64,000 nucleotides of DNA, taken from NCBI GenBank assembly GCA_017518255.1, contig JAFWVK010000115.1:20086-84085 (forward strand), read 5' to 3'. The position numbers were made by a program, and so were the translations under genes. Numbering within the stretch: the first letter of the stretch is position 1; each line of letters starts with the position of its first letter. Below, piece by piece: positions 1 through 8,604 of this stretch. The DNA comes from Oscillospiraceae bacterium. Its GTDB lineage: Bacteria > Bacillota > Clostridia > Oscillospirales > Ruminococcaceae. Under the pieces are notes generated by a model that ran no database searches, was not told the DNA's origin, and was given only the letters and a program-made list of their open reading frames with translations.

Positions 1-305
1 CGGAAGCAGCGCCGGGATTCGCGGAAATCATTCCGAATACGGTCGATGCGGCAAAGGAGAAGCATGTTCCGGTGATTGCACGCGAAGGTCAGACCGTGAC
101 CGTTTCGGTCGGCAGCGTTGCGCATCCGATGCAAGAGAACCACTATATCGGCTGGATTCTGCTGGAAACGGAAAACGGACAGGAGAAAAAGGAACTGACC
201 CCCGGCGAGGAACCGGTTGCACAGTTCTATGTGTCAGAGGAAGACACCGTGATTGCTGCGTATGCATACTGCAATCTGCACGGGCTCTGGAAAGCCGAAG
301 CATGA
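1..305 (+). CDS. Superoxide reductase (desulfoferrodoxin-type), 5' end missing
   Basis: The reading frame is open from the left edge of the window, so this is the C-terminal part (about 100 residues) of a longer gene. It contains the sequence KHVPVI, then HPM followed six residues later by His and the stretch HYIGWI, and near the end CNLHGLW. In superoxide reductases these supply the His ligands and the Cys-x-x-His pair that hold the catalytic iron centre, which reduces superoxide to peroxide in the cytoplasm of anaerobes. Whether the missing N-terminus carries the extra desulforedoxin iron domain cannot be seen. The next gene starts 12 bp downstream on the same strand, so the two are probably co-transcribed. 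Confidence 0.88.
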   Translation, partial: EAAPGFAEIIPNTVDAAKEKHVPVIAREGQTVTVSVGSVAHPMQENHYIGWILLETENGQEKKELTPGEEPVAQFYVSEEDTVIAAYAYCNLHGLWKAEA

Positions 306-317
306 AATGAGGCTCTT

Positions 318-1409
318 ATGAAAAAACTGGGATTCGGATTTATGCGTCTGCCGCTTCTGGACGGAGCAGACCCGACATCGTTTGATGAAGCACAGATTTT
401 CAGAATGGTGGATACCTTCCTGCAAAAAGGCTTTACATACTTTGATACCGCTTATATGTATCATAACGGGAAATCGGAGGAGATGCTGAAAAAAGCGCTT
501 GTCGAACGGTATCCCCGCGAGTCGTTCCTTCTTGCCGACAAACTGCCGACGATGTTCCTGAAACAACCGGAGGATCTTCCGCGCATCTTTCAGGAACAGC
601 TCGGCCGCACCGGCGCAGGCTATTTTGACTATTACCTGCTGCACTGCCTTGACCGGGAGAATTATGCAATCGCTGAGCGCCTGAACTGCTTTGATTTTGT
701 GATGCAGAAAAAGGCGGAAGGAAAGGTTCGGCATTTCGGCTTTTCCTTCCATGATTCCGCAGAGCTGCTTGATGAGATTCTCACGGCACATCCGGAGGTT
801 GAATTCGTTCAGCTTCAGATCAATTATCTGGACTGGGACAGCGAAAAAGTGCAGTCGCGGCTCTGTTACGAAACAGCAGTAAAACACGGCAAGGATGTCA
901 TCGTAATGGAACCGGTCAAGGGCGGAACGCTTGCCGGCGTTCCGAAGCTTGCAGAGGATTTGTTCCGTGCGCATGAGCCGGCGCTTTCCGTGCCGTCATG
1001 GGCAATCCGCTTTGCAGCATCTCTGCCGCAGGTTGTGCGTGTCCTGAGCGGCATGAGCAGTTATGAGCAGCTCGCAGACAATACCGCCTTTATGGAGCAT
1101 TTCAAGCCGCTGACGGAGGAAGAAACTGCGCTTTGCCTGCGCGTAAGGGATATCATCAATCACGAGATTGAGATTCCGTGTACGGCGTGCAGCTACTGCA
1201 CGGAGGGATGTCCGGCGGAGATTCCGATTCCGGATTATTTCCGGATCTACAACCGGAAGCAGGACAGCGAAGCTTATGAAGCAGCGGGCAGCGGCAGAGG
1301 AAAAGCCTCCGACTGTCTGACATGCGGTCAGTGTGAGGAGCACTGCCCGCAGCATCTGCCGATTATTGATTTGCTCCGGCAGGTTGCCGCAAAATACGAA
1401 CCGGTGTAA
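318..1409 (+). CDS. Aldo/keto reductase with C-terminal 4Fe-4S ferredoxin domain
   Basis: A 363-residue protein. The N-terminal three quarters is an aldo/keto reductase TIM barrel with the family tetrad visible as Asp43, Tyr48, Lys75 and His109. The C-terminus has two ferredoxin-like cysteine clusters, Cys288/291/294/298 and Cys333/336/339/343, each followed by Pro, which should bind two 4Fe-4S clusters. This fusion is common in Clostridia, but the substrate is generally unknown and cannot be named here. It follows the superoxide reductase gene by 12 bp, which suggests a shared redox or oxidative-stress role (inference). A strong terminator lies directly after the stop. Confidence 0.9.
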   Translation: MKKLGFGFMRLPLLDGADPTSFDEAQIFRMVDTFLQKGFTYFDTAYMYHNGKSEEMLKKALVERYPRESFLLADKLPTMFLKQPEDLPRIFQEQLGRTGAGYFDYYLLHCLDRENYAIAERLNCFDFVMQKKAEGKVRHFGFSFHDSAELLDEILTAHPEVEFVQLQINYLDWDSEKVQSRLCYETAVKHGKDVIVMEPVKGGTLAGVPKLAEDLFRAHEPALSVPSWAIRFAASLPQVVRVLSGMSSYEQLADNTAFMEHFKPLTEEETALCLRVRDIINHEIEIPCTACSYCTEGCPAEIPIPDYFRIYNRKQDSEAYEAAGSGRGKASDCLTCGQCEEHCPQHLPIIDLLRQVAAKYEPV

Positions 1410-1423
1410 TCCGGCGAAAGCTA

Positions 1424-1459
1424 ACGGGCAGGAAACATTGTGTTTCCTGCCCGTGTTTG
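1424..1459 (+). terminator. Rho-independent terminator after the aldo/keto reductase
   Basis: Perfect 14-bp inverted repeat (1424-1437 and 1441-1454) with a TTG loop, followed by a T-rich stretch. It ends the plus-strand pair and lies between convergent transcription units. Confidence 0.85.
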
Positions 1460-1513
1460 TATATCTCCTTCGGATGAGCCATAAGGGCACCCTTTGCTTT
1501 GACTCCTTTTCCA

Positions 1514-2413
1514 TCAGTGCTTGAGCTTCTTTACTTCCTCCGCCTTTTTGCTGCGGATATGCAGAAGCACAAACAGCCCGATCATCAGCAGACCGGCGGC
1601 AATTCCGCAAACTGCAAGCAGCGCTGCGGCATTTGTCATCGAATACAGGTATCCTGTCACCGCCGCAAAAACCTGATCGGTTTTGACGGAAAAGCGGTCA
1701 AACCAGCGCGTTTTCGTCAGCCAGACCGACGGCACCATCAAAAGCACCGATGCAATCAGCAGCGCGATACCGGACCAGTAAAAGCCGTGTCTGCCCTCCG
1801 CATGATTGGACATGAACAGAAACAGCACGATCAGCAGCGTAATCAGTGCAGCACCGATTGCCAGAAAGCCTGACCATTTGAGGATACTGCGCGCCTTTTG
1901 CAGCGCGTGCGCATCGGCAAGCATCCGGAAACGGAACACATCACAGGCATCCAGAATCTGTTCCTTAGCCGCATTCAGGGAATCCTTGACTGCAAGCTCA
2001 AAGGATGCATCCTTCTCGATGCCGTTTTTATCGGCATAGGCAGTCAAAAACGCCCGCATATCCGTTTCCAGAACCGAGAAATCCGGTTTTGCAGCGTAAT
2101 CGGCGCTTCTTCCGTTCAGGTATTCAAAGCCGCCGCGGACGGATGCCCGAATGATTGCATCGCAGTTTTCCTCAGTTATCGTTTTCTCATACACTGCGAG
2201 CGGAATTCCGGTTGTGTTTTCCTGATCGACAAAACGCTGCGTCAGGGTCACATGCACTTTCTGCGCAAGATTCTGCTCCTTTGCAATCCGCAGGGCTTTT
2301 TCCGTATCAAGCCCCTGAAAGCGCAGCAGCATCAGCGCGGCTGTTCCGAGGAGAGAGAAAATCAGCAAAACCGTCAGGAATACGCTGATTAAATAAATAT
2401 GCGGCTTTTTCAT
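1514..2413 (-). CDS. Polytopic membrane protein of the sortase locus, unknown function
   Basis: About 299 residues. I do not recognise a family. It has one N-terminal membrane segment (about residues 8-28), a predicted extracytoplasmic domain of about 130 residues rich in charged helices, and then three further hydrophobic segments in the C-terminal half, ending in a Lys-rich tail. I chose the ATG at 2413 because AGGGAGGGGG lies just upstream; an ATG at 2437 would overlap the sortase stop by 4 bp. It is the last gene of a four-gene minus-strand operon behind a sortase and two predicted sortase substrates, so a role in assembling or anchoring those proteins is likely (inference from context only). 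Confidence 0.75.
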   Translation of the reverse strand: MKKPHIYLISVFLTVLLIFSLLGTAALMLLRFQGLDTEKALRIAKEQNLAQKVHVTLTQRFVDQENTTGIPLAVYEKTITEENCDAIIRASVRGGFEYLNGRSADYAAKPDFSVLETDMRAFLTAYADKNGIEKDASFELAVKDSLNAAKEQILDACDVFRFRMLADAHALQKARSILKWSGFLAIGAALITLLIVLFLFMSNHAEGRHGFYWSGIALLIASVLLMVPSVWLTKTRWFDRFSVKTDQVFAAVTGYLYSMTNAAALLAVCGIAAGLLMIGLFVLLHIRSKKAEEVKKLKH

Positions 2414-2433
2414 GATATTCCGATCCCCCTCCC

Positions 2434-3114
2434 TCATTCTTCGGCAGGCAGGTCAAACTGCTTTTTCACCGGGACACAGCGCACGCCGACACGGATATCC
2501 GAGCTGCCGAGAACCTGCGGCTGACAGGTATACAGCGTCAGGATTTCCTCCTCCGTAACAGCGACATACCGCTTGTCCGCCTGATCGAATGTGATGTTTT
2601 CCGTCACGCGGTAGGTAAAGCTGCCGTAGGTTGTATAAAGCTGAATTTCATCGCCGGGCTTCAATTTGCTCAGGTCGGAGAAATAGGTATTGACATGTGC
2701 ATCAATGACCGTATTTCCGCCCTCTCCGATGACGGCGGACTGTGTGGACTGACAGGCGCCGCGTGTGAGCAGCTCCGAGGAAACGCCGTAATACACACCG
2801 ACATTCAGATTGATCGAGGGTGCAATCAGCATGGCGCACTGCTCACCGAATTTCGGGTAGACGATTTTTCCGGTTTCGTAACCGGTTTCACGGTTTTCGG
2901 TATTGATATCCTGCTCGCGGATCCGGAGACCTGCATTCACGGATTTGATTTTCAGATTATCCATAAAAACCAGATTCAGATATTTCTGAAGGCGGTGCGT
3001 CGGCGCCAGCACATAGCTCAGCACCAGAATGCCGCCCGTCAGCAGAAGCAGAAGCAGCGGCGTCAGCGTATATGTGATCCAGTATTTTTTCTTTTTGACT
3101 GTTTTTTCAGGCAT
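2434..3114 (-). CDS. Sortase family transpeptidase
   Basis: 226 residues with a Lys-rich N-terminus and one membrane anchor (about 12-36), so the enzyme faces outward. The catalytic set is visible: His140 in DAHVNTYFSDL, Cys197 in TLYTCQP, and Arg208 (or Arg212) after it. The TYFSDLxxLKPGDEI segment resembles class C/D enzymes. Sortases cleave a C-terminal sorting signal between Thr and Gly and join the protein to a cell-wall or pilin amine. The residue before the catalytic His is Ala where class C and D enzymes usually have Gly. It overlaps the upstream gene by 8 bp (3107-3114), so translation is probably coupled to that of its presumed substrates. Confidence 0.9.
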   Translation of the reverse strand: MPEKTVKKKKYWITYTLTPLLLLLLTGGILVLSYVLAPTHRLQKYLNLVFMDNLKIKSVNAGLRIREQDINTENRETGYETGKIVYPKFGEQCAMLIAPSINLNVGVYYGVSSELLTRGACQSTQSAVIGEGGNTVIDAHVNTYFSDLSKLKPGDEIQLYTTYGSFTYRVTENITFDQADKRYVAVTEEEILTLYTCQPQVLGSSDIRVGVRCVPVKKQFDLPAEE

Positions 3115-3928
3115 CCTCCCGATTCTCCTTTCCGGCTTTCTCTTTGCCTCCGGTCAGCGCAAGCAGCACAATGCCCGCTGCGGAAAGCAGAACGGCGGCT
3201 GCCGCTGCAAGCACTGCATATGTCAGATTCCAGCCTGTCGCATCAATGCTCAGACCGAGCGAGGTTTTATCAATCAAGTTTCCTTCGCGGTCATGCACCG
3301 TCACCTGAACGGTATCCTTTCCGATATCGTCCACAGTCACATGCAGCCCGATTTCCCTTCCGAAATCCGTCATACCCTTTGCGATATCCGTCTTCTGACC
3401 GGAATCCAGCTGCTGACAGATACTTTTGCGGTCTGCCGGCGAAAGCGTCGCAAGAAACGCCACGCGCTCCTCATAAGGGAGCTGCGCAATATACGCTTTC
3501 TTTTCCTCCAGTGTCATTTCCGAAAAAGGCTTTTCCGGCTGCACGGACGGCTGAAATCCCGGCTGCTCCAAGCCGGAACCCGGTTCGGCAGGCAACGCGA
3601 TTTCATAATAATCAATGATATCCTGCGGGTCAATCAAAAACTCCTCCGCAATCACGGAAACGACATATTTTACGCCGTTTTCATGAATCAGCGTCACCCA
3701 TTCCCCGTAGGTGCGGTAAGTGCCGCCCATTTCCATTCCGTTTTCGTCATGCACGGAGGTTTCATACTGCGCGCGCGCATCACAGATCATCGCTTCGGTC
3801 GTTCCGACATCGCGCATCGCACGGAACACATCCTCAACCGTTGCAGTCTGCGCGCTGACTGCACTGCCGCCGAACAGCACAAGGGCAGATGCACAGAGCG
3901 CAGCCGCAAGCCTTGGAACGGTTCTCAT
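3107..3928 (-). CDS. Predicted sortase-anchored surface protein, paralogue B
   Basis: 273 residues: signal peptide (1-26, ending AVSAQ), an N-terminal domain beginning TVEDVFRAMRDVG, a short Pro-rich linker (about 112-134), a helical domain starting PFSEMTLEEKKAY, a domain with LHVTVDDIG, and a C-terminal membrane segment (about 236-258) followed by Gly-Lys and a charged tail. It is clearly a paralogue of the next upstream gene in every domain. Immediately before the membrane segment is IDATG-WNLT (228-236), which has the layout of a sorting signal but not the LPxTG sequence. It overlaps both neighbours by 4-8 bp. The function of the domains is unknown to me. Confidence 0.8.
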   Translation of the reverse strand: MRTVPRLAAALCASALVLFGGSAVSAQTATVEDVFRAMRDVGTTEAMICDARAQYETSVHDENGMEMGGTYRTYGEWVTLIHENGVKYVVSVIAEEFLIDPQDIIDYYEIALPAEPGSGLEQPGFQPSVQPEKPFSEMTLEEKKAYIAQLPYEERVAFLATLSPADRKSICQQLDSGQKTDIAKGMTDFGREIGLHVTVDDIGKDTVQVTVHDREGNLIDKTSLGLSIDATGWNLTYAVLAAAAAVLLSAAGIVLLALTGGKEKAGKENREDA

Positions 3929-4779
3929 TCTTCCTCCTCCGGCAGCTTTCTGCCGCGCAGCGCCAGCCAGACCACACCGCCGACAGAGAGCAGCACGGCA
4001 CCAGCGGAAAACAGAACCGGCAGTGTCAGATTCCAGCCCGTTTCGTCCACGCCTCCGCCGATGGATGCGGCATCAATCAGCGTCCCGTCGGAATTGCGGA
4101 CGGAATAATTGATGCCGTTGCCGCCGCCGATGTCATCGACGGTCACATGCATTCCAAGCTTTTCGCCCGCCTGAATAAAACCGTTCATGACATTTGCCTG
4201 CGCTGCGGGATCCATCTGCTTGATGATGCTGTTTCGCTCGGCAGTTGAAAGCCCGGCGACAAATGCCGCACGCTCCCCCTCCGGAAGGCTTGCGACATAC
4301 GCTTTCTTTTCATCCAGCGTCATTTTGGTGAAGGGACGGTTCGTCGTAACAGAGGGCTGTGTCGTTGTCACAACGGTAGTCGCGGTCGTTCCGGTTGTTT
4401 TGGAACCCTCCGGATCGGCGGAGGTTGTCGCGGGAGCGGTCGCGGTTGCATAGCTTTCCTTCAGCTGCGCACCGGTCAGATCGAACTGCTTGGCGACCTC
4501 GTCCCAGATGTCGTCCTGATAAATATCAATCATATCCGCCCAGACGTCGTAGGTGTAGTAGGTGTTGTTGATGGTCATTCCGTCTGCATCGTGCGGCGTA
4601 TTCTGAAACTGCGTTTTCGCATCCTGCACCATGGATTCCGGCATACCGATTCTGCGCATCGCGGCATAGACATCCTCCACGCTCTCTGCGGATGCGTGCA
4701 GTGCGCTGCCGGCTGCAAGCAGAACTGCCGCTCCGGCAGATGCGGCAAACACAGTCAGACGTTGAATTCTGTTTTTCAT
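3925..4779 (-). CDS. Predicted sortase-anchored surface protein, paralogue A
   Basis: 284 residues from the ATG at 4779, chosen because AAAGGA lies 8 bp upstream; an ATG at 4785 is the alternative. Order of parts: signal peptide (1-31), N-terminal domain starting SVEDVYAAMRRIG, a Thr/Ala-rich linker (about 111-147), a helical domain with LPEGERAAF, a HVTVDDIG domain, VDETG-WNLT at 244-252, one membrane segment (252-274) and a short Arg/Lys then Glu tail. The last parts form a sortase-type C-terminal signal with a non-canonical motif. The linker is the kind that spaces surface proteins out of the wall. First gene of the operon behind the promoter at 4887-4915. Unknown function. Confidence 0.8.
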   Translation of the reverse strand: MKNRIQRLTVFAASAGAAVLLAAGSALHASAESVEDVYAAMRRIGMPESMVQDAKTQFQNTPHDADGMTINNTYYTYDVWADMIDIYQDDIWDEVAKQFDLTGAQLKESYATATAPATTSADPEGSKTTGTTATTVVTTTQPSVTTNRPFTKMTLDEKKAYVASLPEGERAAFVAGLSTAERNSIIKQMDPAAQANVMNGFIQAGEKLGMHVTVDDIGGGNGINYSVRNSDGTLIDAASIGGGVDETGWNLTLPVLFSAGAVLLSVGGVVWLALRGRKLPEEEE

Positions 4780-4886
4780 TCTCATTTTCCTTTCTCTTCG
4801 CGGGGACAAAAATCCGGAAACGCATGAATTCCGGATGTTTCGGAAATCGGTTTTGTGTTTGAATCTGCAAACAGGAACGCAAAGTC

Positions 4887-4915
4887 AGTATACCACATTT
4901 TGCAGAAAAAATCAA
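4887..4915 (-). promoter_or_regulatory. Promoter of the sortase operon
   Basis: On the minus strand TTGATT (4910-4915), 17 bp, then TATACT (4887-4892), about 110 bp upstream of the first gene of the sortase operon. Confidence 0.75.
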
Positions 4916-5006
4916 GCTTCAGCACGGCTTTTCACCTGTTTTTCAGAATCGGTGCGCTTTGCCGGAAAAGCGTTGAAAAACCTCCTGTGAATTTTCCGGG
5001 GTTTGC

Positions 5007-5035
5007 TTGACATTCCGCTGAAATTGCGCTATAAT
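5007..5035 (+). promoter_or_regulatory. Consensus sigma-70/sigma-A promoter of the V-type ATPase operon
   Basis: A perfect TTGACA (5007-5012), 17-bp spacer and perfect TATAAT (5030-5035). It is the strongest-looking promoter in the window and is placed to drive all nine ATPase genes. Confidence 0.9.
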
Positions 5036-5190
5036 TAGATGTGTTTCAAATACCCTTTGTGCCGGTTTCCGGAAAGCGCGTGCAAATACCCGGCAGCAGC
5101 TTCGCTTTCGGGTTCTTTTCCGCACTTTTTTCCCGCACATACGGAAAATCTGCGCAAACGGCGCATTCTGACAGAAAGGAGCGCTGCCAT

Positions 5191-5511
5191 ATGGATCAGA
5201 CAATCCGGAAGATTCTGGAACTGGATGCCGCGACGGAGCAGCGTCTTCAGGACGCAAAGCAGCAATGTGCGAAAATCCGCGCCGAGGCAGAGCAGAAGGC
5301 TGCTGCCATCCGGCAGGCGCAGGCGCATCAGACCAGAGATACCGTTTTTGAATTTGAGGAGCAGACGCGGGCAGACTGCGAGCAGAAGCTCGCCGTGCAG
5401 CGGCAGGCGTTTGAAAAACAGGCAGATGCAATTTCCAAACAGTTCGAGGAACAGCACGAATCTCTGCTTGCCTCCCTCTTTGAAGAGACGCTGCGCGAGG
5501 CGGAGAACTGA
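5191..5511 (+). CDS. V-type ATPase peripheral stalk subunit (G/H-like)
   Basis: 106 residues from the ATG at 5191, which has AAAGGAG 9 bp upstream; the open frame extends further up but has no ribosome site there. Almost the whole protein is a charged alpha-helical coiled coil rich in Ala, Gln, Glu and Arg (for example EAEQKAAAIRQAQ), as expected for the stalk subunit that pairs with subunit E and links the catalytic head to subunit I. Sequence alone would not identify such a coiled coil; its place as first gene of the ATPase operon does. Subunit C starts 3 bp after its stop. Confidence 0.8.
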   Translation: MDQTIRKILELDAATEQRLQDAKQQCAKIRAEAEQKAAAIRQAQAHQTRDTVFEFEEQTRADCEQKLAVQRQAFEKQADAISKQFEEQHESLLASLFEETLREAEN

Positions 5512-5514
5512 GCC

Positions 5515-6564
5515 ATGCCGAACAATCATCAGGCGACTATCGCCGCAATCCGCACCGCCTACGGGCACAGGCTGATGCCCGCCGATTACCGCGAGCTCCT
5601 GAATATGCATTCAATCCCGGAGATTGTCTCCTATCTGAAAGAAACCGACGGATACCGGGATCTGCTCAGCGCACTGGAGCCCTCCATTACGCACCGCGGA
5701 CATCTCGAAATGCTGCTCAAGCGCAGCCTGTTTCAGCAGTGCCTGCATTTTTGCAGCATCGAGCACTTGCAGGACAAACCGTTTTTCCGCTTTTTTATCT
5801 ATGACTGCGAGGTGCGGGAACTGGTCAAAAAGCTGCTGCTGCTCTCGGATGAACCGCAGGCATATATCTCCTCTATGGATACATGGCTGATGCCTTATCT
5901 GCATCTCTCTGCGGAAAAGCTCGCAAAAGCGGAAGATCTCAGCGGCGTTGCGGAGGCAGCCGAGGGGACGCCCTATGCCGCAATTCTCCGGAGCATTCCG
6001 GACGATCCGCTGAAACGGAACTATACGGCGCATGAAATTGCGCTGCGTGCCTGCTATCTGGAACGCATCCTGAAAGAGGCGGAGGAAATACTCGACGGTG
6101 AAAACCTGGAAGCGCTCAAAGATCTGATCGGCGAACAGATTGACCTCATCAACCTGATTAACGCCTACCGGCTCAAGCGTGTGTTCCATCCGGAGCCGGA
6201 AAGCCTGAAGCGTATGATGCTTCCGGTCAGGGGCAGGCTGCCGCAGAGAATCTGCGAACAGCTCTATGCCGCACCGGATCTTTCATCGTTTATTGATATT
6301 GTCAAAACGACCCGCTACGGAAGGATGCTCAGCGGGCTCTCCGATCAGCCCGGCTCCGTCAGGCTGGAACATGCACTCCAGTCCCTGCGCTGCCGCAATG
6401 CCCGGAATGCCCTGCATTTCTCCGGACATGCCGCCGTCAGCATTTATGCCGTGCATTTTCTGTATCAGACAGAAGTACAAAACCTGATTACCATTATCGA
6501 AGGGATCCGGTATGAGAAGCCTGTTTCCTATATGCAGGAGCTTCTGATTCTTGAACCGGTCTGA
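5515..6564 (+). CDS. atpC: V-type ATPase subunit C
   Basis: 349 residues, an all-helical protein of the V/A-type ATPase subunit C (AC39/subunit d) family. It starts with the typical AAIRTAYGHRLMPADYRELL and contains repeated helical segments such as ELVKKLLLLSDEP and DLINLINAYRLKR. In the complex it is the funnel that sits on the proteolipid ring and connects it to the central shaft (subunits D and F). Third-position bias and spacing match the rest of the operon. The next gene begins about 55 bp downstream. Confidence 0.9.
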   Translation: MPNNHQATIAAIRTAYGHRLMPADYRELLNMHSIPEIVSYLKETDGYRDLLSALEPSITHRGHLEMLLKRSLFQQCLHFCSIEHLQDKPFFRFFIYDCEVRELVKKLLLLSDEPQAYISSMDTWLMPYLHLSAEKLAKAEDLSGVAEAAEGTPYAAILRSIPDDPLKRNYTAHEIALRACYLERILKEAEEILDGENLEALKDLIGEQIDLINLINAYRLKRVFHPEPESLKRMMLPVRGRLPQRICEQLYAAPDLSSFIDIVKTTRYGRMLSGLSDQPGSVRLEHALQSLRCRNARNALHFSGHAAVSIYAVHFLYQTEVQNLITIIEGIRYEKPVSYMQELLILEPV

Positions 6565-6619
6565 TCCCGGATGCTCCGGCACGCCGAGCCGCTGCCGGAA
6601 TTATATGGGAGGTGTTCGT

Positions 6620-8587
6620 TTGTCCATTGAAAAGCTGGAACTGGTCAGCATTTCAGGTGCGCTCCCGCGCCTGAACGACGCGCTTGCCGGATGCCTGCAA
6701 AGCGGTGTGTTTCATATCGAAAATGCCGCTAAACTGCTCGGTAATACCGAGGATTCCGGTTCAGGCAGAGCGGAACCCAATCCCTTTGCCGAGCCGCTGA
6801 AAGCTTTGTCGGAACTCGATCTGCGGAAAATCCGGATAGATGCCGCAGCAGAGCCGCTCCCCGGTGAATTTACGCCGGAACAGATTTTGCAGGAAACGGA
6901 ACGGATTTCCAATTCCATGCAGGAAGTCCGTCAGCAGCTTGCAGATACCAGAAAGAAAATCACCGAATACGAAAGCAGTACGATTCATCTCAAGCACCTG
7001 GATCAGGCAGATATTGATCTGGGAGAGCTGGTCAAATGCAGGCATATTGTTTACCGCTTCGGCAGAATGCCGGAGGAAAACATGCTGAAGCTCGATTTTT
7101 ACAGTGACGAGGGCTTCGTCTTTCAGGCATACCACACCGCACACGAATATGTCTGGGGCTTCTATTTTGCAACGCCGGAACGGATTCTCACCGTCGATGC
7201 AATCATGAAGGGACTGCTCTTTGAACGCTATGAGCTGCCGGAAGATGTCAGCGGCACGCCCGAACAGGCACTCGCGGAAATTCAAAGCCGGCTGACCGAG
7301 AAGAAAAAACTGCTCGGCGAACTGGAACAGCAGGAAAAGGAAATCTACGGCAGCGAAGCAGAGCTGCTCAGCAGAATGTACCGCTTCTCCAAATATCAGA
7401 GCGAAATCTACCGGCTGCGTTCACAGTGCGTAACCATGAAGGACAAGTTCAATCTGATGGGGTATATCCCAGCCGCTGAAAAGGAAACCTTCCGGAAATA
7501 TATTGACCGGATTCCGGAAATCACCGCGGTCTATGAGACACCGCGCCCAGATTCCAGGGTGCAGCCGCCGGTCAGGCTGAAAAACGGCTGGTTTTCAAAG
7601 CCCTTCTCCATGTTCGTGGAGATGTACGGACTGCCGAATTACAACGGCTACAACCCGACTGCCTTTGTGGCAGTCACCTATACGCTGCTGTTCGGCATCA
7701 TGTTCGGCGACCTCGGTCAGGGCATTGTGCTGGCGCTGATCGGTCTGTTCCTCAGCAAAAAGAAGGGAATCACCCTCGGCGGCGTCATGGCGCGCATCGG
7801 TGTATCAAGCGCGCTGTTCGGTACACTGTACGGCTCGGTGTTCGGCTATGAGGATCTGCTCGATCCCATGTGGGAAAAGGCAGGCGTCCCGTGGCTTCCG
7901 CTGAAAGCCATGGAAAATATGAACGTCTTTGTCTACGGAGCCGTCGGGCTCGGTGCAGTCATTATCATTGTCTCCATGCTGATCAACATTGCCGTAAATC
8001 TGCGGCGCCGCAATTATACCGAATCGGTGTTCGGAAACAACGGCATCGCCGGTCTTGCATTCTTCTCGTGCGTTATGCTGCTGATTGTTGGGCTTGTGAC
8101 CGGAAAGCAGCTGATGCCCAAGGGTGCTGCCGTCGCAGTCATCATCGTGACGCTTCTGCTGATGTTCTTCCGCGAGCCGCTCGGACACCGGCTGGCACAC
8201 AAGCGCTATGAATCGGAGGGGCTTGCGGACTTCATTGCAGGAAACTTCTTTGAATGCTTTGAATTCCTGATCGGCTACACCTCAAACACCATTTCGTTTA
8301 TCCGTGTGGGCGGCTTTGTGTTCTCCCACGCAGGTCTGATGGCGGTTGTCATGACCATCGCCGATATGATCGGCAAGGATCACAAATCCATTGTGACCGT
8401 CATCATCGGCAACCTGATTGTCATGGGCTTTGAAGGTCTGATTGTCGGCATTCAGGTCATGCGTCTGGAATTCTACGAAATCTTTTCCCGCTGCTATGAC
8501 GGCGACGGCAAGCCCTTTACGCCGGTTTCCGTCAGCTTTGACGATTTTTCCGAGAACAAGCAGTCCGAACAGACTGCAAAAGTATAA
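6620..8587 (+). CDS. atpI: V-type ATPase subunit I (membrane stator)
   Basis: About 655 residues. I place the start at the TTG at 6620, which has GGGAGGT 6 bp upstream and gives the family-like opening SIEKLELVSISG; upstream in-frame ATGs lack a ribosome site. Residues 1 to about 330 form the cytoplasmic arm with coiled coil; the rest has about seven membrane segments starting near VTYTLLFGIMFGDLGQG. The conserved Arg that faces the ring glutamate is Arg562 in ISFIRVGGFVFSHAGL. Together with subunit K it forms the ion path. Confidence 0.93.
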   Translation: MSIEKLELVSISGALPRLNDALAGCLQSGVFHIENAAKLLGNTEDSGSGRAEPNPFAEPLKALSELDLRKIRIDAAAEPLPGEFTPEQILQETERISNSMQEVRQQLADTRKKITEYESSTIHLKHLDQADIDLGELVKCRHIVYRFGRMPEENMLKLDFYSDEGFVFQAYHTAHEYVWGFYFATPERILTVDAIMKGLLFERYELPEDVSGTPEQALAEIQSRLTEKKKLLGELEQQEKEIYGSEAELLSRMYRFSKYQSEIYRLRSQCVTMKDKFNLMGYIPAAEKETFRKYIDRIPEITAVYETPRPDSRVQPPVRLKNGWFSKPFSMFVEMYGLPNYNGYNPTAFVAVTYTLLFGIMFGDLGQGIVLALIGLFLSKKKGITLGGVMARIGVSSALFGTLYGSVFGYEDLLDPMWEKAGVPWLPLKAMENMNVFVYGAVGLGAVIIIVSMLINIAVNLRRRNYTESVFGNNGIAGLAFFSCVMLLIVGLVTGKQLMPKGAAVAVIIVTLLLMFFREPLGHRLAHKRYESEGLADFIAGNFFECFEFLIGYTSNTISFIRVGGFVFSHAGLMAVVMTIADMIGKDHKSIVTVIIGNLIVMGFEGLIVGIQVMRLEFYEIFSRCYDGDGKPFTPVSVSFDDFSENKQSEQTAKV

Positions 8588-8604
8588 TTCAGGAGGTAAA
8601 TCCC

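Larger units (their letters stand above)
4780..5190. other. Divergent intergenic region, 411 bp
   Basis: No gene is seen here. It holds the two divergent promoters (minus at 4887-4915, plus at 5007-5035). The plus-strand leader of about 150 nt before the first ATPase gene has no hairpin or riboswitch that I recognise. Confidence 0.7.

Noticed and set aside
2695..4108. Long plus-strand frames opposite the sortase operon
   Set aside because: The minus-strand set has signal peptides, catalytic residues, coupled overlaps and a promoter; the plus frames have none of these.
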